A DNA stretch of 64,000 bases from JALYRV01 sp040902895 (lineage in GTDB: Bacteria > Acidobacteriota > Vicinamibacteria > Vicinamibacterales > SCN-69-37). Within the stretch, counting starts at the first letter, position 1, and each line of letters starts with the position of its first letter. The position numbers and the translations under genes were made by a program. The DNA lies in the NCBI GenBank assembly GCA_040902895.1, contig JBBDWL010000141.1:1-64000 (forward strand), read 5' to 3'. Positions 24,641-34,263 of this stretch are shown here, one piece after another. Under the pieces are notes generated by a model. The model ran no database searches and had not been told where the DNA came from. It was given only the letters and a program-made list of their open reading frames with translations.

Positions 24641-27600
24641 CGTGGTTCCACGCGGCAGACGAGCGCCTTCGATTCCATGATGCGCACGTTGGGTTCTTCC
24701 GACATCGGGATCAGATCGTTGACGATGTCGCCGGTGACGAGGCCGCGGCTGCCCCAGTGATAGGGAAGTCCTACCTGGTGCACGGTGCGGCCGTCGATGA
24801 CGAGCGGCCGCATGCGTCCCGTGACGAGCGCCCGTGCGTGGATGGCGCTGCGCGGTGTGATCACGCGCACCATCGCGCCGTTCGCGATGCCGCTGGCGGC
24901 CGCGAGCTCCGGCGAGATCTCGCAGAACAACTCTGGCTGCAACTCGGCGAGATGCGACAGCGTGCGGCTCATGCCGCCGGCAGTATGGTGCTCGGTCAGC
25001 CGATAAGTGGTCAGCACGTGCGGATAGTCGTCATCCGCCTGCCGCGCATAGACGTTGTCGGCGCGCTGATGTTTGTTCGCCGCAGGATTCGTCTCCTGCC
25101 GATACATGACGTTGGCTACCGGCGACTCCAGCGGCTCGTAATGCACGGGCAGTGGCCCGTCCTTGAGGCCCGACGCCACCCACAGCCACCCCACCCCATC
25201 GTCATGCATGATGAACGGATGCGTGCCGCCGATGCCGGCGTCGCCCTCGGCGCCGCGCGGCGGAACGTAATCGGGAGGCTTGGTGCGATTGAAGTCGGGC
25301 GTGTCGAGGCCTGTCCATTCGCGCGCCGCCGCGTCCCACCAGACAAGCGCCTTGCGATCGCTCCACGGGTGCCCATCGGGACGTGCCGAGGCGCGGTTAT
25401 AGAGGATGCGGCGATCGGCGGGCCATGCCCATCCCCAGCCGTGGCCGTATGTGCCTGACGCTTCGCGCTCGCGCGCGCGGTTGCGATCGGCAGATGGAAA
25501 CACGCCTGAGTAAATCCAGCAGCCGCAGCGCGTGGAGCCGTCGGCCTGCAGCTCTGAGAATCCAGAAAGATGGCGGCCGTCGGCGCCAGTGCCGTTGATT
25601 TCCGCGAGCACGTGTTCGATGACCGGCTCGCCGGCGGCGGTTTCGGGATACTTCCACTCGAGCGCGTTGAGGGCGGCGTTCGTCGGCCGCGCGTCGCGCG
25701 CGGCGCGTGCCTTCAGACGCTTCGCGAGTCCGTGCACGAACCAGGCTTCACTTCGCGCCTCACCAGGCGGATCGACGGCCCGGTCGTGCCACTGGAGCAG
25801 GCGCTGCGTGTTGGTGAAGCAGCCATCTTTCTCTGCATGGCCCGCCGCGGGGAAAAAGAAGACTTCCGTGTCGCACTCCGGTTGTTCCTGCCAGAACTCC
25901 GCCGTCTCGGTCAGCACGAGATCGCGGACCACCGCCCACTTCAATCGGCCGAGCGCCTTTCGTTCGAGCGCGGCATTCGGCCCGCCTACCGCCGGATTCT
26001 GCCCCATGACGAACAGGCCTTCGAGACCGCCATCGGCCATCTCGAGCCAGTAGCCCATGAACGAGTGATTGCCCGTGAGCCGCGGCACGAAGTTGAACCC
26101 GAAATCGTTCTCGCGCGTGGCCGCCTCGCCGTACCAGGCCTTCAGCAGGCTCACGAGATAGCGATCGAGATAGGCCCACCAGCCGCGCTTCGTGCGATAG
26201 CGCGCGATGAATCGCTGGAGCGAAGCGCTGTCGTCGCCAAAGACCGGCATCGGAATATAGCCCGGCAGGATGTCGTACAGCGTCGGGATGTCGGTCGATC
26301 CCTGGATCGACGCGTGACCGCGCAGCGCGAGAATGCCGCCGCCCGGCCGGCCGACGTTGCCGAGCAGCAGCTGCAGGATCGCCGCGGCCCTGATGATCTG
26401 CACGCCGGTTGAATGCTGCGTCAGGCCGACGGCATAACAGATCGTGCCCGTGCGATCGGGTCCCGACGCCGCAGTGTAGCGCGCGGCAATGTCGAGAAAG
26501 TCTTTCGCGGGTATGCCGCACGCGCGCTCGACCATCTCCGGCGTGTAGCGCGCGAAGTGCCGCTTCAGNNNNNNNNNNNNNNNNNNNNNNNNNNNNNNNN
26601 NNNNNNNNNNNNNNNNNNNNNNNNNNNNNNNNNNNNNNNNNNNNNNNNNNNNNNNNNNNNNNNNNNNNTGCCGCACGCGCGCTCGACCATCTCCGGCGTG
26701 TAGCGCGCGAAGTGCCGCTTCAGGTGCTGGAAGACACAGCGAGGATGAGTGAGCGTCGGATCGCGCTTCGGCTCACCTCCTGTTTCGGCGTCAGCCTGCT
26801 CCCGCGCGTGGGCGCCGCGAATTTCACCGGCGTTGCTCATGCGGGCGTTCTGTCCTTCATAGGCCCACGTTGATGGGTCGTACGCGTTTCGCTCGCCATC
26901 CCATCCCGAGAAGAACCCATCGAGATCCTCGGGGCCTTGGTAGCGCTCGTCAATCAGCACCGACGCGTTCGTGTAGGCCTCGACATACTCGCGGAACTCG
27001 AGCCCGCGATCGAGCACGTAGTGGATCAGGCCACCGAGCAAGACGACATCGCTGCCCGCACGCAACGGCACCCACACGTCGGCCATCGCAGATGTGCGCG
27101 TAAAACGCGGATCGACATGAATGACGGTCGTGCCTTGTTCGCGCGCGCGGACGACCCAGCGGAATCCCACCGGGTGCGCTTCGGCCATCGACGAGCCGAT
27201 GATGAGAATCGCGTCAGCGTTGACGAGATCCTGCTGCGTCGTGGTGGCGCCGCCGCGTCCGAACGAGGTGCCCAGACCGGGCACCGTGGAGCTGTGTCAT
27301 ATGCGCGCCTGATTGCTGACGGCGACCATGCCGAGCCCGCCGGTGAAGAGCTTCTTGATCAGATAGTTCTCTTCGTTGTCGAGCGTCGCGCCGCCAAGGT
27401 GCGCGATCGAGCGGCACTGCATCAGCGCCCGGCCGTTGCGTTCGGTCTCGAAGCCGCGCTCCCGCGACTCCCAGATGCGATCCGCAACCATGTCCATGGC
27501 GGTCTCGAGATCCAGCTCCTGCCATTCGCGGCCGCGAGGCGCGCGGTAGCGGACCTTCGTCTGCCGTCCTGCATGCGTCAGCAGCTCGTGGCTGGCGGCA

Positions 27601-27836
27601 CCCTTCGGACAGAGATGTCCCTCGGAGATCGGCGAGGCGGGATCGCCTTCGATCGAGATGATTTGATTGCCGCGATGGAAGATCAGCTGGCCGCAGCCGA
27701 CCGCGCAGTACGGGCAGACCGAGCGCGCCACGCGCGCGCCGGCATTCTTCGGTGTGAGATCGCGCGTGCGATCCGTCATCGCATCGGTGCCGGTGCCGCT
27801 GGTCCAGCCTTTGAGCTGCTCGAAGACAGGCCACAT
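24637..27836 (-). CDS. fdhA: Formate dehydrogenase alpha subunit, molybdo/tungsto-selenoprotein (FdnG-like)
   Basis: The enzyme oxidises formate to CO2. The N-terminal cluster is CPYCAVGCG with a later CPKG. The stop-like TGA at 27297-27299 sits where FdnG has selenocysteine: NQARI-Sec-HSSTVPGLGTSFGRGG, giving Sec180. A SECIS hairpin follows. The reading frame is the same on both sides. It also crosses a 100-N gap whose flanks duplicate 55 bp; removing both gives 1014 residues, as long as E. coli FdnG. No Tat signal is seen (start MWPVFEQLKGW), so this enzyme is probably cytoplasmic-facing. Start and stop overlap the neighbours (TGATG; 4 bp with beta). Confidence 0.93.
26569..26668. other. 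Artificial assembly gap (100 N) between overlapping contig ends
   Basis: The 55 bases before the gap (26514-26568) are identical to the 55 bases after it (26669-26723). Two contigs that share a 55-base end were therefore scaffolded without being merged, and the true gap is zero. The coding frame of fdhA is continuous after merging. Confidence 0.93.
27267..27299 (-). promoter_or_regulatory. Bacterial SECIS element with selenocysteine UGA codon
   Basis: On the minus strand: UGA (27299-27297), 11 nt, then GGUGCCC (27285-27279), loop GGUCU (27278-27274), GGGCACC (27273-27267). The 7-bp perfect stem and the GGUCU loop match the SelB-binding loop of E. coli fdhF/fdnG SECIS, and the spacing from UGA is similar. 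This makes UGA recoding far more likely than a nonsense mutation. Confidence 0.93.
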
Positions 27837-29395
27837 CACGAGAACAATACTCCGGGCGCGAGCTTCCAGTCTGGATCGAGCACGCGCTTGATCGCGCGCA
27901 TGCTCTCGATGCCCTCGTCACCATACAGCTGGCGCAGCAGCGCCTGTTTCACCGGATGGCGGCCCACGCCATGCTCGGCGAGCGGACATCCGCCGAGGCG
28001 GGCCACCTCAACTCCGAACTCGAGGATCGCCTCCTTGCCCGTTTCGACATCGGCATAGGAGCGGGGGATGACGTTGGGGTGGACGTTGCCGTCAGAAATG
28101 TGTCCCCAGATTGCGAAGTCGAGGCCGCGCGCGCCGAAGCCGCGTCGATAGATCTCCATCATGTCGGCGAAGCGCTCGAACGGCACGATCATGTCAGCGG
28201 CGGTCTTCGAGATGCGCTCGTCCTGATGCTTGGCCTCGCCAACGCGCCGGTTGACGCCGGTCGGCGCCGCCTCACGCACGGCAAGAATCTGTTTCGCGCG
28301 GCGCTCGTTGCCGGGCATCGCGATCTCGGTGCGCTCGAGGACGCCATACGTGTCGAGCAGCCGGGTGAATCGCGCGAGCTCGGTGTCGCGTGCGTCGGCC
28401 TCCAGCGCGCCGGCGATCTGATCGAGACCCTCCGCATCCGACAAGTCGGCTGGCAGCTCGAGCTGCACGATGAGCAGAATCACGGCGTCTGACGGAATAG
28501 TCACGCCGTTCTTCACATCCTCGCCGTCTTCCCGGACGATGTGAATGCAGCGCCGATCGAGATGCTCGATGGCGGCCACTGCGGGCATCGCGCGAAGGGC
28601 GGCGACAAGCCGCAGGGCCTCGGCCTCATCGGTCAGCGTCAGCAGCGCGAGCGCCTGCCTGGGTTTCACGGGCAGCACGCGGAAGGTCACGCTTGTGATC
28701 ACCGCAAGCGTGCCTTCGGATCCAATGAACAGATCGATGAGATCCATTTCTGGCGCGGCGAAGTAGCCGGCCGATACTTTGGGCACGTCGGGCATCTGAT
28801 AGCTGCCCGGAACGACCTTTCGCGTGCCATGAGCGCATACGATCTCGAGATGCGGTTCGGCTTTCGTCACGCCGCGCTCGATGTCGAGCGCGCATCCGCA
28901 CGTCAGCATGCAGGTGAGCGCATCCACCCACGCGCGCGTCGTGCCGTACTTGAATGTGGCAGCGCCCGCGGCGTTGGTCGCGACAACACCGCCCGCGAAC
29001 GCACCCATGAACGTTGGCACGGGCGGAAACCAGGCACCCCACGTGTCGAGCGCTTCCTGCAGGCTCGCGAGCGGCACGCCCGCGCCGGCGCGCACGTGAT
29101 CCGCGCTCGCGCGTTCGATCCCGATCAGCTTGTGCGTGCTGAGGACGATGCCGCCGTGAGGCGTGGCGCCGCCGGTGAGTGAAGACTGTGCGCCCGCGAT
29201 CAGAATCGGCGCGTGTGATGTGAGGAGTGCCGCGACCGCGGCCTCTGAGTGTGGCCGCGCCACGCCGTCGGCATGACCGCCGGGGAAGTGGGCGGCGTCG
29301 CGAAGGAACCCGTCGACGATGGCCGGCTCTTGTTCCAGCGACGCGTGGGATGACCCCGCGGCGTCCCGGGCGATGATGCGATGGGTCGGCGGCAT
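27836..29395 (-). CDS. FAD-linked oxidase, GlcD / D-lactate dehydrogenase-like
   Basis: 519 residues. PCMH-type FAD domain: ILIAGAQSSLTGGATPHGGIVLST, then VPTFMGAFAGGVVATNAAGAATFKYG and DLFIGSEGTLAVITSVTFRVLP. The C-terminal FAD-oxidase domain has the metal/substrate motif HISDGNVHPNV and ends CPLAEHGVGRHPVKQALL. Family members oxidise D-2-hydroxy acids (glycolate, D-lactate). It lacks the C-terminal Fe-S part seen in fused versions. Its stop overlaps the fdhA start, so it may be co-transcribed with formate dehydrogenase; the link between the two reactions is not known. Confidence 0.88.
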   Translation of the reverse strand: MPPTHRIIARDAAGSSHASLEQEPAIVDGFLRDAAHFPGGHADGVARPHSEAAVAALLTSHAPILIAGAQSSLTGGATPHGGIVLSTHKLIGIERASADHVRAGAGVPLASLQEALDTWGAWFPPVPTFMGAFAGGVVATNAAGAATFKYGTTRAWVDALTCMLTCGCALDIERGVTKAEPHLEIVCAHGTRKVVPGSYQMPDVPKVSAGYFAAPEMDLIDLFIGSEGTLAVITSVTFRVLPVKPRQALALLTLTDEAEALRLVAALRAMPAVAAIEHLDRRCIHIVREDGEDVKNGVTIPSDAVILLIVQLELPADLSDAEGLDQIAGALEADARDTELARFTRLLDTYGVLERTEIAMPGNERRAKQILAVREAAPTGVNRRVGEAKHQDERISKTAADMIVPFERFADMMEIYRRGFGARGLDFAIWGHISDGNVHPNVIPRSYADVETGKEAILEFGVEVARLGGCPLAEHGVGRHPVKQALLRQLYGDEGIESMRAIKRVLDPDWKLAPGVLFS

Positions 29396-29428
29396 GATCC
29401 GGCTGCGATACGCGCCAGGCGTCCGCTG

Positions 29429-29836
29429 CTACGGCTTGATGACTCGTTGCTGGCCGTCCGCGCCTCGCAGTGTCACGCTCGTGGTCGTCTGCCGTTCGGT
29501 GGTGCCGGTCCTGCGGGCGATGATGTGCACGCCCGGTTCGGTGGCCTCGTCGAGCAGCAACAGCCCGGAGCCGCGCTGGTCGGCGCCAAGCTTCACACGA
29601 ATCGTGCCCGTCCGGTCGACGAGCCTGAACACCACTTCGCCTTCGGGCTCGACGTTGAGGCGCGACCGAATCTGACCGCGCTCGTCAACAAGTTCCAGTC
29701 TGTGCGTCCGGACGACTGGCACCACGTCCTGCGATGGGGCGGCGGCGGCCGCCGTTGGGAGCCGTCCCGCCAGGATCAGCACCAGCAGCACGAGGTTGAC
29801 GACAGTCAGCGCCAGCGCTGCGCGTTGTAGCTTCAT
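29429..29836 (-). CDS. Uncharacterised membrane-anchored or secreted protein
   Basis: The 135-residue protein begins MKLQRAALALTVVNLVLLVLILAG, a signal anchor. A compact beta-rich domain follows with repeated LVDERGQIRSRLNV, LVDRTGTIRVKLG and LLDEATEPGVHI strands. I do not recognise a family beyond the general acidobacterial type of small secreted proteins. It lies 17 bp downstream of the amidohydrolase gene and on the same strand. Confidence 0.7.
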   Translation of the reverse strand: MKLQRAALALTVVNLVLLVLILAGRLPTAAAAAPSQDVVPVVRTHRLELVDERGQIRSRLNVEPEGEVVFRLVDRTGTIRVKLGADQRGSGLLLLDEATEPGVHIIARRTGTTERQTTTSVTLRGADGQQRVIKP

Positions 29837-29853
29837 GAGAACTCTCCTTCGTT

Positions 29854-32031
29854 CTACCAGGGTGCGGGCGGCGGCGGCACCGGTTTCATAAGATCGAACG
29901 CAACACGAAAACGGCGGCCCTGGGCCTCACGGCGCAGGCCATACGTGAAAGTCCGGCCCGGATCGATTCCGATCGTCCAGATGTTCGTCGCCGCTGCCGG
30001 AATGAGTGACGCCGTATGCGCATCGGCGAAGAAGTCAACGCTGGTGCTGGCGGCCGCGCCGCGACTGTCTCCACCATACTGCGTGATCGTGTCTTCGGAG
30101 CCGTCTTCGTGACGATGGTCGTGCTTCAGGCGCAGGCCGCCAGGCGTGCGCGTGATCACCCAGGTGCGCGATCGGTTCGTACCAACATGAAACGGAATAC
30201 GAACCTCTGATGGCGAGCATGCGCGCACGTGCATCACGAGCCGTTGGGCGCCCATGTCTTGGTCCGAGGCTTCAGTGCCTTCGGCGAGCCGTCCCTCGAA
30301 CGCCTTTCCGCACAATGTCGACAGCGCCGTCCAGAGTTGATCGCCCGGCTTCGCGGCGACCGCGCCAGGGCCCTTCAACGCGCGTCCTGGCGTCGCGCCG
30401 GTGTGCTCGCCGTTCTTCAGCACAATCTGGCCGTTGACGAGCACATGTTTCATGCCGACGGCGTATTGATGCGGCTTCTCGAACGTCGCCCGATCCGCGA
30501 TCGTCGCGGGATCGAAAATCGCGACGTCGGCGAAGTACCCGGCCTTCAGGAGTCCGCGCCGATCGAGACCGAGATTTTCGGCGGGCAGGCCCGACAGGCG
30601 GCGCACGGCATCCTCGAGCGTGATGACTTTGTCGTCGCGCACGTACTTGCCGAGCAGTCTCGCGAAATTGCCGTACGCGCGCGGATGCGGGTTCGATTGC
30701 AGGAACACGCCCTCGGGCGCAAGCGACGCGCCGTCGGATCCGAGCGACACCCACGGCTTCTTCAGCTGCTTTGCGATGTTCTCTTCCGACATCAGGAAGT
30801 ACACCGTGCCGACGCGCGATTGATCCTCGAGGATCAGATCCAGGATGGTGTCTTCAGGACTCTTCTTCCGTTCAGCCGCTACAGACGCCAGCGTGCGGCC
30901 CGTGAGATGCCGCAGCTTCTCATCCTTGAACTCGACAAGCAGCACGCGCTCGGGCGATCCGGTCGCGAGATAGAGATTCTCCCACTCGTCTGTCGGCGTC
31001 ACGATCGCGCGCCGGATCTTCTCGCGTTCGTCAGGATTCCGGATGCGCTTGTAGAGCTCGTCCCAGCCGCCGCTCAACGCTGATGGCGGCAGCGCCGCAT
31101 CGAGCCCTGTCGCCCCCGCGGTATACATGTACATGTCCGCGGTGATCTTCAGTCCCTCCGCGCGCGCGGCTTCGACCATCGCGAGCACCTGATCCATCTT
31201 CGGCCAGTTGGTCTGGCCCGCCGCCTTCAGGTGATAGATCTCCGCCGGCACGCCGGCCTCGCGGCTGATGCGAATCAACTCGGTGACCGCTTCGATCAAC
31301 CGGTTGCCTTCGCTGCGCATGTGCGAGATGTACTTGCCCTGATACGGCGCCGCGGCTTTCGCCAGCGCGATGAGCTCGTCCGTCGTCGCATAAAACGCCG
31401 GCGCGTAGATCAGCGACGACCCGATGCCGAGCGCGCCATCCGCCATGGCCTGCTTGACGAGCTCCTGCATCAGCTCGAGCTCCCACGCCGTGGGCTTCCG
31501 ATCCTCGAGACCGACGACGTACTCGCGGATTGTCGTCGCGCCGATGAACGACGCCACGTTTGGCGAGACGCCCTTCTTCTCGAGAAACTGCAGGTACTCC
31601 GCCAGCGTGGTCCACGTGATCGGAAATGTGACGGCGCCCTGCTCGCGCGTCCACCGCGCGCGCATCTCTTCGGTGAGCGGCCCCATCGACGAGCCTTCAC
31701 CAAAGATCTCGGTCGTCACACCCTGGCGGATATCGCTCTGCGAGCGGCCGTCGACGATCAGCGACTCGGTGGCCCACGAGAGCATGTTGATGAAGCCGGG
31801 CGCCACGGCGAGGCCTGATGCGTCGATGACGGTGGCGGCATTCGCGCGCGGAAGGGACGGCGCGATGGCGGTGATGCGATCGCCGGTGATGCCAACATCG
31901 GCGCGCACGGGAGCGCCGCCGGTGCCGTCATACACCGTGCCGCCGGCGATGAGAATGTCGAACCGCGGCTCCTGCCCTGGCATCCCTGGGGTTCCCGCGA
32001 GCAGCATGAGGGCGGCAATTGCCTGCTTCAT
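29854..32031 (-). CDS. Secreted amidohydrolase of the D-aminoacylase family, with altered metal site and C-terminal extra domain
   Basis: 725 residues. Signal peptide MKQAIAALMLLAGTPGMPG, then a dihydroorotase-like fold (FDILIAGGTVYDGTGGAPVRADVGI). Where relatives have GFIDxHTH, this one reads APGFINMLSWATESLI, so the first metal-binding HxH is missing. Later family motifs are kept (GVTTEIFGEGSS, YISHMRSEGNRL, EIYHLKAAGQ, GSDGAS, PHPRAYGNFARLL). An added C-terminal beta domain covers about residues 560-725 and ends PVPPPPAPW. N-acyl-D-amino-acid deacylase activity is uncertain because of the missing histidines. Confidence 0.8.
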   Translation of the reverse strand: MKQAIAALMLLAGTPGMPGQEPRFDILIAGGTVYDGTGGAPVRADVGITGDRITAIAPSLPRANAATVIDASGLAVAPGFINMLSWATESLIVDGRSQSDIRQGVTTEIFGEGSSMGPLTEEMRARWTREQGAVTFPITWTTLAEYLQFLEKKGVSPNVASFIGATTIREYVVGLEDRKPTAWELELMQELVKQAMADGALGIGSSLIYAPAFYATTDELIALAKAAAPYQGKYISHMRSEGNRLIEAVTELIRISREAGVPAEIYHLKAAGQTNWPKMDQVLAMVEAARAEGLKITADMYMYTAGATGLDAALPPSALSGGWDELYKRIRNPDEREKIRRAIVTPTDEWENLYLATGSPERVLLVEFKDEKLRHLTGRTLASVAAERKKSPEDTILDLILEDQSRVGTVYFLMSEENIAKQLKKPWVSLGSDGASLAPEGVFLQSNPHPRAYGNFARLLGKYVRDDKVITLEDAVRRLSGLPAENLGLDRRGLLKAGYFADVAIFDPATIADRATFEKPHQYAVGMKHVLVNGQIVLKNGEHTGATPGRALKGPGAVAAKPGDQLWTALSTLCGKAFEGRLAEGTEASDQDMGAQRLVMHVRACSPSEVRIPFHVGTNRSRTWVITRTPGGLRLKHDHRHEDGSEDTITQYGGDSRGAAASTSVDFFADAHTASLIPAAATNIWTIGIDPGRTFTYGLRREAQGRRFRVAFDLMKPVPPPPAPW

Positions 32032-32114
32032 TGTTGTTCCTTCATGAGCGCGTTGAATCCGTCCTCGTCGAGCACGTCGATGACGGCGCGCATGGCGAAT
32101 CGAGATAATACCTT

Positions 32115-34031
32115 GTGGCAGAACGAGCGGAGCGCGAGCGGCACTATCAGCGTCTGGCCGATGCCGCCGCGCGCGACGAGGCGGCGCATGCCGCGCGATC
32201 GCGCCGCTACTCGCGCTTCCGGCTCGCGATCGTTCTTGCGGCGCTGGGCCTGCTGCTGGCCGGCACGCTCGGGCGCCGGGAGATCTCGGGTCCGATGGTG
32301 GCCGCCGCGATCGCCGGTTTCGCGATGTTCGGCGCAGCCGTGTTTGCGCACGAGCGCGTCGAAACCGAACGCCGCCGCGCCGTCGCGCGCGGCGAGTGTG
32401 CGGCCATCGCCCTTGCGCGCATGGCGCGTGACTGGGAGAACGTGCCGGAGGTCCCGCTCGATCCCACAGACACCGAATCGCCGCCGCTGGCGATGGCGCG
32501 CGCGGCCGATCTCGATCTCGACGGTGCCGCCTCGCTCATGTCGCTGGCCGGATCGCTGACCAGCCGTGCCGGACAGCGCATGCTCAGACAATGGCTCGTC
32601 GATCCTCCCGGCAGCGTCGATCGCATCCGTGCCCGCCAGGAAGCCGCGAAGGCGCTCGCGCGCAGCGCCGATTTCCGCGAAGCGTTCACCGCCGACGTGC
32701 GCGTGTATATGTCGCAGCGTGACGATGTGCGCGCGCGCGACAGGTTTCTGGAGTGGACGGTTGCGCCGGCGTCAGCCTTCAGCGCGACGGCGATCCGATG
32801 GTCGGCGCGAGCATGGACCGCAGCCACCGTCGTCTGCGTCGCAGGCGCCATCGCCACAGATGCAGCGTGGACGTGGCTGTGGGCCCCGCTCGCGCTTGCG
32901 GGACTAGTCGTGTCGCTGGCGGCCGCGCGCCGCATCCACGGCGAGCTCGACGCCGCGTCACTCGGACCGTCGGCGCTGTCCAATATCGCGTCGCTCGTGA
33001 ACCTCGCGGAAGCCCTTCCGGCGCACGCCGTCGTTCTCGACGCCATTCGAACGTCGCTCTCGACGCCGGTATCCGCATCGACCGCGTTTGAATCGCTCGA
33101 CCGTCGCGTCGGTTGGAGCGAGCTTCGGCGGGGTGCGCCGATCCTGCACCTTCCGCTGCAGGCGCTGTCGCTCTGGGATTTCCACGTGCTGTTTGCGCTC
33201 GATGACTGGCGCGCCAGGCATGGTGCGCATGCGGCAGGCTGGCTCGATGCGGTCGCTGAGCTCGACGCGCTTGTCGCGTTGGGCACGCTTGCCCATGATG
33301 AGCCAGGCTGGACGTTCCCTTTAATAGATGAGGCGCAGGTCGGCGTCGCGGCGTCCGGGCTCGGACATCCCCTGCTGCCTCCCGATCGGCGCGTCGCCAA
33401 CGACGTCGAGGTCGGGCCGCCCCGCACGGTTCTGCTCGTCACCGGATCGAACATGGCGGGCAAGAGCACCTTGCTGCGCGCTATCGGCACCAATGTGATG
33501 CTCGCGAATGCAGGCGCGCCGGTGTGCGCGCGCGACATGACACTGTCGCGCCTCACGATCGCGACGAGTCTGCGCACCGGCGATTCGCTGGCGCACGGCG
33601 TCTCGGGATATATGGCCGGGCTCCTGCGTTTGAAACAGATCCTCGACGAGGTCGACGCGGCCAGCGCGTGGCGGCGAGAACCGGCCGATGCGGCCAGCAC
33701 GCCTCCTCCCGCCGCGCTGTACCTGCTCGATGAAATTCTGGGCGGCACCAACAGTGAGGAGCGCCGCATCGCGGTGCGCGAGATCGCGCGACATTTGCTC
33801 GAGTCTCACGCCGTAGGGGCCTTGACGACGCACGATCTCGCCCTCGCGGATGAGCCGACGTTGCAGGGGGCGGCGGTCCGCGTGCATTTCCGCGAAACCG
33901 TTGAGCCCGCAGACCCCGCAGCGGGGCTTCCCGCTCGCATGACCTTTGATTATGTTCTCCGTCCCGGCCTCGCAAGCAGCACCAACGCCCTCGCACTGCT
34001 GCGGGCGATTGGCCTGTCGCGGCAGAGCTGA
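32115..34031 (+). CDS. Membrane-anchored MutS-family ATPase
   Basis: The 638-residue protein (GTG start) has two pairs of membrane helices (about residues 35-75 and 225-265), a MutS core/lever region and the MutS ATPase: Walker A GSNMAGKST at 444-452, then YLLDEILGGTNSEERRIA and the LTTHDLALA switch. It lacks the mismatch-recognition domain. Related MutS-like proteins with membrane helices are known in Acidobacteria and Bacteroidetes, but their role is not established. Not involved in classical repair as far as sequence shows. Confidence 0.85.
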   Translation: MAERAERERHYQRLADAAARDEAAHAARSRRYSRFRLAIVLAALGLLLAGTLGRREISGPMVAAAIAGFAMFGAAVFAHERVETERRRAVARGECAAIALARMARDWENVPEVPLDPTDTESPPLAMARAADLDLDGAASLMSLAGSLTSRAGQRMLRQWLVDPPGSVDRIRARQEAAKALARSADFREAFTADVRVYMSQRDDVRARDRFLEWTVAPASAFSATAIRWSARAWTAATVVCVAGAIATDAAWTWLWAPLALAGLVVSLAAARRIHGELDAASLGPSALSNIASLVNLAEALPAHAVVLDAIRTSLSTPVSASTAFESLDRRVGWSELRRGAPILHLPLQALSLWDFHVLFALDDWRARHGAHAAGWLDAVAELDALVALGTLAHDEPGWTFPLIDEAQVGVAASGLGHPLLPPDRRVANDVEVGPPRTVLLVTGSNMAGKSTLLRAIGTNVMLANAGAPVCARDMTLSRLTIATSLRTGDSLAHGVSGYMAGLLRLKQILDEVDAASAWRREPADAASTPPPAALYLLDEILGGTNSEERRIAVREIARHLLESHAVGALTTHDLALADEPTLQGAAVRVHFRETVEPADPAAGLPARMTFDYVLRPGLASSTNALALLRAIGLSRQS

Positions 34032-34084
34032 TTCAACACCCGCTGGCACTTCGATTGCGAGCATCTTCAGCGGAGGTTCCGAAG

Positions 34085-34249
34085 ATGTCTTCACTGATGA
34101 GAAGTTTCATTGTGACCGCGGCTGCCGCCGGCGCCGGTTATCTGTGGCGCAATCGCAGCGCGCTGCGCGGCCGTCTGCGCGGCATGTCCTCGCCGCCCGC
34201 GACCGATCGCGGCGTGACGATTTACGACAATCACCCGATCGCCGAATAG
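34085..34249 (+). CDS. Small protein with one membrane segment
   Basis: 54 residues: MSSLMRSFIVTAAAAGAGYLW then RNRSALRGRLRGMSSPP and a polar tail. A strong ribosome site GGAGG at 34072-34076, 8 nt before the ATG, decides this start over an upstream in-frame ATG at 34055. No family recognised. Confidence 0.65.
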   Translation: MSSLMRSFIVTAAAAGAGYLWRNRSALRGRLRGMSSPPATDRGVTIYDNHPIAE

Positions 34250-34263
34250 GGCCGTACGTTCTC

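Noticed and set aside
27284..27299. Formate dehydrogenase alpha as two genes or a pseudogene broken by a nonsense codon
   Set aside because: The TGA falls exactly at the family selenocysteine, the frame continues unchanged, and a SECIS hairpin with a GGUCU loop follows.
32028..32092. 21-codon frame (MRAVIDVLDEDGFNALMKEQQ) whose stop overlaps the amidohydrolase start
   Set aside because: It could be a leader peptide but is too short to support without conservation.
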